Assembly (NCBI GenBank): GCA_023451265.1
Contig: JAEYAG010000120.1
Location: 1 to 13,369, forward strand
Length of the DNA: 13,369 nucleotides
Reading direction: 5' to 3'
Source of the DNA: Actinomycetes bacterium
GTDB lineage: Bacteria; Actinomycetota; Actinomycetes; Actinomycetales; Microbacteriaceae
Below, piece by piece: positions 7,067-13,040 of the stretch. A program made the position numbers and the translations under genes. The notes beneath the pieces are model-generated. The model did no database searches, was not told the DNA's origin, and was given only the letters and a program-made list of their open reading frames with translations. Positions within the stretch are counted from its first letter, which is position 1. Each line of letters opens with the position of its first letter.

Positions 7067-8169
7067 GCGGGCACCTCGATCCAGGCTCCGGATGCCGCGG
7101 AACGCAGCACCGCGTCGGTGAGCGCCGCGGCGCGCAGACCGTCGGCGAAGGTGGGCAGCCCCTCGGGCCGTGCTCCGCCGATCGCGGCGTACACGTCGGC
7201 GACGAAGGCGTCGAAGGCGTCCTGATACCCCATCGGGTGCCCTGCCGGCAGCGGCTGCAGCCGCGCCGCGTCGGGCGCCGCGGTCGCCGGGTCGCGCAGG
7301 AGCAGCTGGGAGCCTGCGCGCGAGCCCACCCACAACTCCTCGGGGCGCTCCTGCGCGAACCGCAGGCTCTCCTGCGCGCCGTGCAGCTCGACGACGAGGG
7401 CGTTCTTGCGCCCGGGAGCCATCTGCGAGACCAGCAGCGTGCCGATGGCGCCGTCCGCGGTTTCGACGACGACCGCGGCCACGTCTTCGTTCTCGACCGC
7501 CCGGCCGCCGCGCGTGTCGAACACGCGGCGGGTGCGGGCCGCGACGCGCACGACCCTGGTGCCCGTGATGAACTCGACCAGGTCGCACAGGTGTGAGCCG
7601 ATGTCGGCGAAGGCCCGCGAGGGCCCTCCCGCCGCAGAGTCCGCCCGCCAGTCGTCGTCGCCGGGAAGGAGCATCCAGTCCTGAAGGTACGACGCGTCGA
7701 TGCTCAGCAGCACGCCGAGATCTCCCCGCGCGACACGGGCGCGGGCCTCGCGCACCATCGGGTGGTAGCGGTAGACGAAGGGGACGGCGGCGACGATGCC
7801 GGTCGCCTCGGCGGCCGCCTCGGCGAGCCGTCGCGCGTCGGCGACGGTGGTCGCCAGCGGCTTCTCGCACACGACGTGTTTGCCAGCGCGCAGCGCGCCT
7901 TCGGCGAACTCGGCGTGCGTCGCGTTCGGCGTGCAGATGTGGACGACGTCGACGTCGGCCGCCGACAGCAGCGCGGCCGCGTCCAGTCCGCGCTCCGCCC
8001 CCAGTGCGCGGGCGGCCCGTTCCGCGCGCTCGGCAGACGTCGTCGCGATCGCCGCGAGGTTCGCCCCGGCGGTGCGGGCGGCGCGGGCGTGCACGCCGGC
8101 CATGAACCCTCCGCCGAGGATGCCGAGTCGGATCGTTCCGACGCCGGTGTCGGTGACATCCGTTGTCAT
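7063..8169 (-). CDS. Gfo/Idh/MocA family sugar/cyclitol oxidoreductase, first gene of the operon
   Basis: This 368-residue NAD(P)-dependent dehydrogenase has an N-terminal Rossmann domain (GILGGGFMAGVH, residues 16-27), HICTPNATHAEF, and the family CEKPLA motif with catalytic Lys103. The C-terminal alpha/beta domain carries FADIGSHLCDLVEF with Asp189 and the likely proton-relay His193. These families oxidise a ring hydroxyl of sugars, inositols or glycosides in the cytoplasm. The start is ATG 8169, where the Rossmann strand follows a short leader; the upstream bases show no clear Shine-Dalgarno. It leads the ABC importer and isomerase operon, so it probably performs the first chemical step on the imported compound. 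Inositol 2-dehydrogenase, levoglucosan dehydrogenase and scyllo-inositol dehydrogenase are all possible. The sequence does not decide among them. Confidence 0.92.
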   Translation of the reverse strand: MTTDVTDTGVGTIRLGILGGGFMAGVHARAARTAGANLAAIATTSAERAERAARALGAERGLDAAALLSAADVDVVHICTPNATHAEFAEGALRAGKHVVCEKPLATTVADARRLAEAAAEATGIVAAVPFVYRYHPMVREARARVARGDLGVLLSIDASYLQDWMLLPGDDDWRADSAAGGPSRAFADIGSHLCDLVEFITGTRVVRVAARTRRVFDTRGGRAVENEDVAAVVVETADGAIGTLLVSQMAPGRKNALVVELHGAQESLRFAQERPEELWVGSRAGSQLLLRDPATAAPDAARLQPLPAGHPMGYQDAFDAFVADVYAAIGGARPEGLPTFADGLRAAALTDAVLRSAASGAWIEVPA

Positions 8170-8181
8170 GGCGGCGAGTCT

Positions 8182-8217
8182 GACATGAACCTCAGACTTT
8201 TGCCAGCACTTCGTCAA
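8182..8217 (-). promoter_or_regulatory. Candidate promoter of the sugar operon
   Basis: Reading the minus strand, TTGACG (8217-8212) is followed after exactly 17 bases by TGAGGT (8194-8189). This fits a -35 and a weak -10 of the housekeeping type. A start near 8182 would give a leader of only about 13 bases before ATG 8169, in line with the absent ribosome site. The -35 is good and the -10 is poor. Confidence 0.45.
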
Positions 8218-8221
8218 AAGT
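8196..8221. promoter_or_regulatory. Candidate operator for the divergent ROK regulator
   Basis: ACTTTTG (8196-8202) and CAAAAGT (8215-8221) form a perfect 7-bp inverted repeat with a 12-bp spacer. This is an A/T-rich island in very GC-rich DNA. It covers the -35 and spacer of the operon promoter proposed here, a position suited to repression. A 10-bp palindrome CGTGCGCACG (8244-8253) lies nearer the regulator gene and might be a second site. Binding is inferred from position and symmetry only. Confidence 0.5.
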
Positions 8222-8280
8222 TGTTTGCAATACGTTATGAAGTCGTGCGCACGGCGTCGTTCCTGTGCTTGACTGTGCGC

Positions 8281-9495
8281 ATGGTCGACGCCGTCCGGAG
8301 CGCCGGCGCGCCGATCCCCGGCGCCGGTGACATCTTCCAGATCCTGCGGGACGGCACGGCGCGCACGAAAGCGGAGCTCGCCGCTCTGACCGGGCTCGCC
8401 CGGTCCACGGTCTCCAGCCGCGTCGACGCCCTGCTCGCCGCGGGCCTGCTCGCCCCCGCCGGCGAGGCCGCCTCGACCGGCGGCCGGCCGCCCGCACGCA
8501 TCGCCTTCAACCCCCGGGCCGGGGTGATCCTGGCGGTCGACCTGGGCGCCACGCACGCCACCGTCGCGATCGCGGATCTGTCCGGTGAGATCCTCGCCTC
8601 GCGCACGCATCCGCAGGACATCGCCGCCGGGCCCGTGCCGGTGCTCGAGTCTGTCATCGCCGAGGGCGCCGCGATGCTCGCCGACAGCGGCATCGGCGAG
8701 GAGGTCCTCGCCGGGGTCGGGATCGGCGTGCCGGGGCCGGTCGAGCACTCCACCGGCCGCCCGACGAACCCGCCCATCATGCCCGGGTGGGACCGCTTCG
8801 ACATTCCGGCCTTCGTCCGGCGCCGCTTCGATGTGCCTGTCCTGGTCGACAACGACGTCAACATCCTCGCGCTCGGCGAGCAGGCGGTCAGCTGGCCGCA
8901 CGTGGCCGACCTGATCTTCGTGAAGGTGTCCACGGGCATCGGCTCGGGGATCATCTCCGGCGGCACGCTGCAGCGCGGCGCGCAGGGCTCGGCCGGTGAC
9001 CTGGGGCACGTGCAGGTGCCGTTCAGTCATGACTCGCCCCGGCCCGCGGGCGATGAACGCGACCTCGAGGCGATCGCGAGCGGCACGGCGATCGCCGCCG
9101 CGCTCCGCGCCGACGGGGTGGACGCCCCCGACGGTGCCGCCGTGGTCGACCTCATCCGCGCCGGGCACACGGCTGCCATCGACGCCGCACGCCAGGCCGG
9201 ACGCGAGGTCGGCGAAGTGCTCGCGACCGTTGTCAACCTGCTGAACCCCTCGATCATCGTGGTGGGCGGGAGCGTCGCCCGCGCGGGCGAGCACCTGCTG
9301 GCGGGCGTGCGCGAGATCGTCTATCGCCGCTCCATCCCGCTGGCGACCCAGCATCTGGCGATCGTGCAGTCGCGGGCGGGCGCGACGGCCGGCGTCCTCG
9401 GGGCGGCGATCATGGTGATCCAGCAGATCCTCGCTCCGGCCGCCGTCGACGCGCGGGCGGGGCGGGGCGCCGTCCGCGTCTTAGCCGGTCAGTGA
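8281..9495 (+). CDS. ROK-family transcriptional regulator
   Basis: This 404-residue protein has an N-terminal winged helix-turn-helix (about residues 17-70: TKAELAALTGLARSTVSSRV, then the wing TGGRPP) fused to a ROK sugar-kinase-like domain. Visible kinase-fold motifs are DLGAT (87-91), GVGIGVPGPVE (145-155), VDNDVN (189-194) and STGIGSGIISGG. The zinc motif is degraded: His243 in GDLGHVQV remains, but the usual CxCGxxGC is replaced by R254, A256 and D261. ATG 8281 was chosen because the HTH starts at the usual distance; no ribosome site is visible, and GTG 8245 is an alternative. It is divergent from the sugar operon and most likely represses it until a sugar ligand binds. A role as active kinase is unlikely given the DNA-binding domain. 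Confidence 0.92.
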   Translation: MVDAVRSAGAPIPGAGDIFQILRDGTARTKAELAALTGLARSTVSSRVDALLAAGLLAPAGEAASTGGRPPARIAFNPRAGVILAVDLGATHATVAIADLSGEILASRTHPQDIAAGPVPVLESVIAEGAAMLADSGIGEEVLAGVGIGVPGPVEHSTGRPTNPPIMPGWDRFDIPAFVRRRFDVPVLVDNDVNILALGEQAVSWPHVADLIFVKVSTGIGSGIISGGTLQRGAQGSAGDLGHVQVPFSHDSPRPAGDERDLEAIASGTAIAAALRADGVDAPDGAAVVDLIRAGHTAAIDAARQAGREVGEVLATVVNLLNPSIIVVGGSVARAGEHLLAGVREIVYRRSIPLATQHLAIVQSRAGATAGVLGAAIMVIQQILAPAAVDARAGRGAVRVLAGQ

Positions 9496-9588
9496 CCGCG
9501 TCGTAACACGGCCGAGACATTCCCGCGGTTGACTGGTGGCACAGCGATCACCGCTGCCGACGCCGACAGCCACGTGGAAGGAGCGACC

Positions 9589-10638
9589 ATGGCCGCTCAT
9601 CGACTCCCCCGACTCGGGGCGCTGCGCGCCGCCGTCCGCGACGATGCCGGCCGCCGCGCCGTCGCCGCCCCGCCGACCGAGATGCGCGCCGTCGTGTTCG
9701 ACGCCGCCGGCGCCCCCGACGTGCTGCACGAGGCGACGGTACCCGTCCCCGCGCCGGTGCTCAGCGAGCTGCTCGTGCGCGTCGTGGCGGCGGGCGTCAA
9801 CCCCATCGATGCGAAGACCCGCGGCGGGCGCGGCGTCTCGGGGGCGATCGACCGCTTCCCCTCGACGCTCGGGTTCGACTTCAGCGGGGTCGTCGCGGCG
9901 GCGCCCTACGAGTCGCACCCGCTGCCGCCGGGCACCGAGGTCTTCGGCATGGTCTCCTTCCCGCGCTCGGGCGGGACGTACTCCGAGTACGCCGTCGTCC
10001 CGAGCCTGTCGGTGGCCCGCAAACCGGCATCCCTGTCGCACGTCGAAGCCGCCGGGGTGCCGCTGGCGGCGCTCACGGCGTGGGGCCTCGTCGTCGAGAC
10101 CGCGCACGCGCACGAAGGACAGCGGATGCTGATCCACGCCGGGTCCGGCGGCGTCGGCCACTTCGCGGTGCAGCTGGCGGCCTACTTCGGGGCGCACGTG
10201 ACGGCGACGGGGTCGGCGGGCAACCTGCCGTGGCTGCGGGAGCTCGGCGCCTCCGTCGTCATCGACTACGCCACGACCCGGTTCGAAGACGTCGCGGGCG
10301 AGGTCGACGTCGTGATCGACCTCGTCGGCAACGTGCACGACGACACCGGAACACGCTCGCTCGAGGTCCTCCGCCCCGGCGGCCTCTACATCCTCGTGCC
10401 CACCGGCGGCTGGCCGGACTATGCCGAGGAGGCCGCCGCCGCCGGCGTGCGGGCGACCTCGTACAAGGTCGTACCCGACGGCGGCGTGCTCGCGACCCTC
10501 GCGCGACTGCTCGACTCCGGCGCGATCCGGGTGTTCGTCGACCGGGTCTACGACCTGAGCGAGGCCGCGGCCGCGCACCGTGAGCTGGAGAAGGGCCACA
10601 CCCGCGGCAAGATCGTGCTCGCCGTCGCCGAGAGCTGA
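9589..10638 (+). CDS. Zinc-independent MDR oxidoreductase (NADPH:quinone reductase-like)
   Basis: This 349-residue medium-chain dehydrogenase/reductase shows the GroES-like domain (MRAVVFDAAG to GTYSEYAVVP), the LAALTAWG hinge and the nucleotide-binding loop HAGSGGVGHFAVQLA (183 onward). The catalytic zinc Cys/His and structural four-Cys lobe are absent, so it belongs to the quinone-reductase/zeta-crystallin side of the family. ATG 9589 is preceded by GGAAGGAG seven bases upstream, which supports this start. It adds 31 residues (Arg/Ala-rich) before the usual MRAVVFD start at 9682. It is 93 bases after the ROK gene in the same direction and could be read with it, although TTGACT at 9529-9534 might be a separate -35. 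It probably reduces quinones or enones with NADPH; the substrate is unknown. Confidence 0.9.
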   Translation: MAAHRLPRLGALRAAVRDDAGRRAVAAPPTEMRAVVFDAAGAPDVLHEATVPVPAPVLSELLVRVVAAGVNPIDAKTRGGRGVSGAIDRFPSTLGFDFSGVVAAAPYESHPLPPGTEVFGMVSFPRSGGTYSEYAVVPSLSVARKPASLSHVEAAGVPLAALTAWGLVVETAHAHEGQRMLIHAGSGGVGHFAVQLAAYFGAHVTATGSAGNLPWLRELGASVVIDYATTRFEDVAGEVDVVIDLVGNVHDDTGTRSLEVLRPGGLYILVPTGGWPDYAEEAAAAGVRATSYKVVPDGGVLATLARLLDSGAIRVFVDRVYDLSEAAAAHRELEKGHTRGKIVLAVAES

Positions 10639-10663
10639 CGGGCTCGGGAGGGCGTCAGCTCTC
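10630..10663. terminator. Bidirectional terminator overlapping two convergent stop codons
   Basis: GAGAGCTGACG (10630-10640) and CGTCAGCTCTC (10653-10663) form a perfect 11-bp stem with a 12-base loop. It contains the TGA of the MDR gene and, on the other strand, the TGA of lysG. Because the arms are identical in each reading direction, both proteins end Glu-Ser. No T-tract is present. Its symmetry and position between convergent genes support a shared terminator. Confidence 0.8.
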
Positions 10664-11557
10664 CAGCACGCGCCGCCCCTCGGCGACGATCTCGTCGGCG
10701 ACGGCGTCGAGCAGGTCGGATCTGAGCTTCCACTGCTGCCAGTACAGCGGCACCGCCACCGGCGGTCCGCCGAGCCGGATGAGTTCCCCGCTCTCGAGCG
10801 CGGTCTGCGACTGCAGCCGCGGCAGCAGCGCCCATCCGAGCCCGGCCCGGGTCGCCTCCGCGAAGTCGTGGGATGCCGGGACGCGATGCCGTGGCGGCGC
10901 CTCGGGCGGGGCGCCGCGGGCGAGGAGCCACCGCGACTGCAGGTCGTCGCGCCGGTCGAAGTCGATGACGGGCGCGGCGGCGAGGGCCGCGGCATCCGGT
11001 TCCACGGTGCCGCTTCCCGCTCCGCCGAACCATGCCGCGGCGAACGCCGGGGTGGCGACGGCCTCGTAGACGAGCGTTCCGAGCGCGTTGACGCGGCACC
11101 CGGCGACGGGCTGCGCGCGCGACGTGACCGCGCCCATCACGGTGCCCGACTCGAGCAGCCCCGCGGTGAAGTCCTGGTCGTCGCGGTGCAGATCGAACAC
11201 GACCGGATGCCGCGTCGCGAGCCGCGCGAGCGGCGCGAGGAACCAGGTCGCGAGGGAGTCGGCGTTGACGGCCAACGGCATGCTCACCCGCTCCCGTTCG
11301 ATCCCCAGCGCCGCCGTCGCGTCATGTTCCAGCAGGGCCACCTGGCGTGCGAACCGGATGACGGGATGCGCGGCGTCGGTCGGCCGCACCGGCTTCGAGC
11401 GGATCAGCAGCACCCGGCCGAGCTGTTCCTCCAGCGCCCGGATCCGCTGGCTGACCGCGGAGGGCGTGATGTGCAGCCGCGCGGCGGCGGCATCCAGCGT
11501 TCCCTCGTCTACGACGGCGGCCAGGGTGAGGGCGAGCTCGGGAGCAATGCGAGACAT
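10655..11557 (-). CDS. lysG: LysR-family regulator LysG/ArgP
   Basis: This 300-residue LysR protein, of usual family length, has an N-terminal HTH (LALTLAAVVDEGTLDAAAARLHITPSAVSQRIRALE, about 7-42) with the SAVSQRIRALE helix typical of ArgP/LysG. The C-terminal co-inducer domain follows, with VNADSLATWFLAPL characteristic of this subgroup. It is divergent from lysE, the classic arrangement in which LysG with lysine, arginine or histidine activates the exporter. Start ATG 11557 lies six bases after a TAAGCT -10, so the message is probably leaderless; no ribosome site exists. It converges on the MDR gene at a shared terminator. The assignment rests on both sequence and the lysE partner. Confidence 0.92.
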   Translation of the reverse strand: MSRIAPELALTLAAVVDEGTLDAAAARLHITPSAVSQRIRALEEQLGRVLLIRSKPVRPTDAAHPVIRFARQVALLEHDATAALGIERERVSMPLAVNADSLATWFLAPLARLATRHPVVFDLHRDDQDFTAGLLESGTVMGAVTSRAQPVAGCRVNALGTLVYEAVATPAFAAAWFGGAGSGTVEPDAAALAAAPVIDFDRRDDLQSRWLLARGAPPEAPPRHRVPASHDFAEATRAGLGWALLPRLQSQTALESGELIRLGGPPVAVPLYWQQWKLRSDLLDAVADEIVAEGRRVLES

Positions 11558-11569
11558 AAGCTGAGCTTA
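11557..11569. promoter_or_regulatory. LysR-type T-N11-A operator and lysG -10 element
   Basis: TAAGCTGAGCTTA is a perfect 13-bp inverted repeat with a single central base and fits the LysR T-N11-A consensus. Its distal half (11569-11564, read on the minus strand as TAAGCT) is also a TAnnnT-type -10, with ATG 11557 six bases downstream. Binding here would block lysG, suggesting autorepression. A second palindrome, CAGAATTCTG (11578-11587), lies closer to lysE and may be the activation half-site. Sites are seen; binding is inferred. Confidence 0.6.
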
Positions 11570-11590
11570 ATCAGGTGCAGAATTCTGAAC

Positions 11591-11620
11591 TGGACTGTCG
11601 CTGACTGACGCCCCTAGCGT
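11591..11620 (+). promoter_or_regulatory. lysE promoter, probably leaderless
   Basis: TGGACT (11591-11596) and TAGCGT (11615-11620) are separated by 18 bases and look like -35 and -10 elements. The GTG start at 11627 follows the -10 by six bases, where transcription itself should begin. No ribosome-binding sequence lies before it. The weak -35 fits an activator-dependent promoter. Confidence 0.6.
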
Positions 11621-11626
11621 CGACGT

Positions 11627-12355
11627 GTGACCACCGCTCTTCTCGCCGGCTTCGGCCTCGGCCTGTCGCTCATCGTCGCGATCGGCGCGCAGAACCTGTT
11701 CGTGCTGCGTCAGGGCATCCGCCGCGAGCACGCTCTCGCCGTCGCCGCCGTCTGCGCGGTCTCCGACGCGGCGCTGATCGCGCTCGGGGTCTCGGGTCTC
11801 GGGTTCGTGCTGCACGGCGCGCCCTGGCTCGTGACGGCGGTGCGGTGGGCCGGCTTCGCGTTCCTCCTCTGCTACGGCCTGCTCGCCGCGCGCCGCGCGC
11901 TGCGCCGGTCGGGCGAGGCGCTGGTGGTCGACGGCGCCGACGCCCCGGCGGCGGCTGCCCGCGAGACGGCACATCCGCGACGAGACGGACAGCGTGACGC
12001 GCCGTCTCGTCACGAATGTCCCGTCTCGCCGGATGCCGGCACCGCCCTCGCCACCGCCGCACCCGCGCGGCTGCTGCCGGTGCTCGCGACCTGCCTCGCG
12101 CTGACGTGGCTGAACCCCCACGTGTACCTCGACACCGTGTTCCTGCTCGGCTCGGTCGCGAGCACGCACGGCGCCGACCGGTGGTGGTTCGCGGCCGGGG
12201 CCGTCACGGCATCCGTCGTCTGGTTCCTCGCCCTCGCGCTCGGCGCCCGCTACCTCGGGCGATGGCTGGCGACGCCCCGGGCGTGGCGGATCCTCGACGG
12301 CGTGATCGCCGTCGTCATGATCGCCATCGCGGTGAGCCTCGTCTGGCCGGGGTGA
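11627..12355 (+). CDS. lysE: L-lysine/L-arginine exporter LysE
   Basis: This 242-residue membrane protein has six predicted helices. The first three include LSLIVAIGAQNLFVLRQG, the LysE-family N-terminal signature, and the last three begin with LALTWLNPHVYLDTVFLLGS, the conserved second-half motif. LysE exports basic amino acids to relieve excess from peptides or biosynthesis. The start is GTG 11627, placed by the N-terminal motif and by a -10 six bases upstream. The loop between helices 3 and 4 (about 88-145) is long and hydrophilic; residues about 112-134 derive from a 69-bp hairpin element with codons unlike the rest of the gene. Such a loop insertion need not destroy transport. Divergent lysG strongly supports the assignment. 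Confidence 0.92.
   Translation: MTTALLAGFGLGLSLIVAIGAQNLFVLRQGIRREHALAVAAVCAVSDAALIALGVSGLGFVLHGAPWLVTAVRWAGFAFLLCYGLLAARRALRRSGEALVVDGADAPAAAARETAHPRRDGQRDAPSRHECPVSPDAGTALATAAPARLLPVLATCLALTWLNPHVYLDTVFLLGSVASTHGADRWWFAAGAVTASVVWFLALALGARYLGRWLATPRAWRILDGVIAVVMIAIAVSLVWPG
11961..12029. repeat. REP/MITE-like hairpin inserted in-frame within lysE
   Basis: A 28-bp left arm (11961-11988) and a right arm (12002-12029) are complementary at 25 of 28 positions around a 13-base loop. Each arm carries the word GAGACGG twice, 19 bases apart. The element is 69 bp, a multiple of three, and adds 23 codons without a stop. It uses codons that are rare in the neighbouring genes (GCA, CAT, CGA, CGA, GGA, CGT, TCT, GAA, TGT), which indicates DNA-level rather than protein-level origin. 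No target duplication or transposase is visible. No other copy was seen in the window. Confidence 0.75.
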
Positions 12356-12362
12356 CGCCCCG
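12348..12362. terminator. Short stem-loop at the lysE end
   Basis: CGGGG (12348-12352) pairs with CCCCG (12358-12362) around a 5-base loop that contains the lysE stop. The stem is only five bases with no T-tract. It lies between convergent lysE and the DUF1801 gene, so a weak shared terminator is possible. Confidence 0.3.
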
Positions 12363-12367
12363 CACCC

Positions 12368-12706
12368 TCACGCCTCGATCTGCGCCTTGCGCGCGGCGAC
12401 CAGCGCCCGGATGGTGTCGTCGGGCAGCGGTTCGGTGAACCGGATGGTGCCCTTGGCGTGATCGACGCCCTCGAGCTGCGGCAGGATCTCCACGATCGCT
12501 GCCGGGCTGAACGGGTACACGCCGAAGTGTTTCTTCGCGCGCATCACCGACAGCAGCGACTTGCCGCGGTAGACGAGGGCGGGCATGCCGTAGCCGAGTC
12601 CCTGCTCCGCGTCGGGCACGACCTCGCGCGCGATGTCGTAGGTGCGCGCGATGATCGCGGCGTCAGCCGGTTCGAGGCCCGCGAGATAGTCGTCGATCGT
12701 GCCCAT
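12368..12706 (-). CDS. DUF1801 domain protein (YdhG/iron-chaperone-like)
   Basis: This 112-residue small soluble protein fits the DUF1801 pattern: an N-terminal helix with IDDYLAGLEPADAAIIARTYDIARE, then GLGYGMPALVYRGKSLLSVMRAKKHFGVYPFS, and a C-terminal TIRFTEPLPDDTIRALVAARKAQIEA. In the family, the 'Y.MP.f...gk.l.......h.g.yp' core is a small beta sheet. Some members are annotated as iron chaperones, but the biochemical role is unproven. ATG 12706 has AGGA about nine bases upstream. It is divergent from the acylphosphatase gene, and the 45-bp gap holds an inverted repeat. Confidence 0.85.
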   Translation of the reverse strand: MGTIDDYLAGLEPADAAIIARTYDIAREVVPDAEQGLGYGMPALVYRGKSLLSVMRAKKHFGVYPFSPAAIVEILPQLEGVDHAKGTIRFTEPLPDDTIRALVAARKAQIEA

Positions 12707-12711
12707 GACGG

Positions 12712-12746
12712 CATCCTGTCATCTTCGGCGCGACAGCGACAGGATG
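12712..12746. promoter_or_regulatory. Inverted repeat between divergent genes
   Basis: CATCCTGTC (12712-12720) and GACAGGATG (12738-12746) form a perfect 9-bp inverted repeat with a 17-base spacer. Each arm also supplies the AGGA of the ribosome site for the gene it faces. The symmetry may simply reflect similar leaders, or mark a shared operator. No regulator is adjacent. Confidence 0.4.
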
Positions 12747-12751
12747 GAGGG

Positions 12752-13027
12752 ATGAAGCGTGTGCACATCGCAGTCACCGGAGAGGTGCAGGGCGTCGGGT
12801 TCCGCTACACCATGCAGGCCGTCGCGCAGCGTGCGGGCGCCTCCGGGTGGGTCCGCAACCGGCTCGACGGCAGCGTCGAGGCGGAGGTGGAGGGTGCGGA
12901 TGCCGCCGTGCAGACGGTCGTGGACTGGGCCGGGCGCGGGCCCCGTGGCGGCTGGGTGCACTCCTGCCGGGTGACCGACATCGCCCCGACCGGGTCGACG
13001 GGGTTCGAGGTCCGCCGCGACGGCTGA
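12752..13027 (+). CDS. acyP: Acylphosphatase
   Basis: This 91-residue enzyme, of standard family length, hydrolyses carboxyl-phosphate bonds of acyl phosphates. The first motif GEVQGVGFRYTMQ contains the catalytic phosphate-binding Arg18. The second, ASGWVRNRLDGSVEAEVEG, contains the water-positioning Asn36. The C-terminal FEVRRDG closes the ferredoxin-like fold. ATG 12752 is preceded by AGGA seven bases upstream, and the beta strand begins immediately after the start. It is cytoplasmic. Its stop abuts the stop of the convergent nitronate monooxygenase-like gene with no gap. Confidence 0.96.
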   Translation: MKRVHIAVTGEVQGVGFRYTMQAVAQRAGASGWVRNRLDGSVEAEVEGADAAVQTVVDWAGRGPRGGWVHSCRVTDIAPTGSTGFEVRRDG

Positions 13028-13040
13028 CTACCCGCGCGGC
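13014..13040. terminator. Weak stem-loop between convergent genes
   Basis: GCCGCG (13014-13019) pairs with CGCGGC (13035-13040) around a 15-base loop that contains both stop codons. A six-base stem in GC-rich DNA can arise by chance. It is noted only because the two genes converge here with no spacer. Confidence 0.25.

Noticed and set aside
151..8169. Naming the operon as myo-inositol catabolism (iolG/iolE/iolI).
   Set aside because: No IolB, IolC or IolD homologue is present, and the Gfo/Idh and TIM-barrel folds are too widely used to assign these names.
9496..9588. A separate promoter for the MDR gene at TTGACT 9529-9534.
   Set aside because: No acceptable -10 lies 16-18 bases downstream, so it was not listed as a feature.
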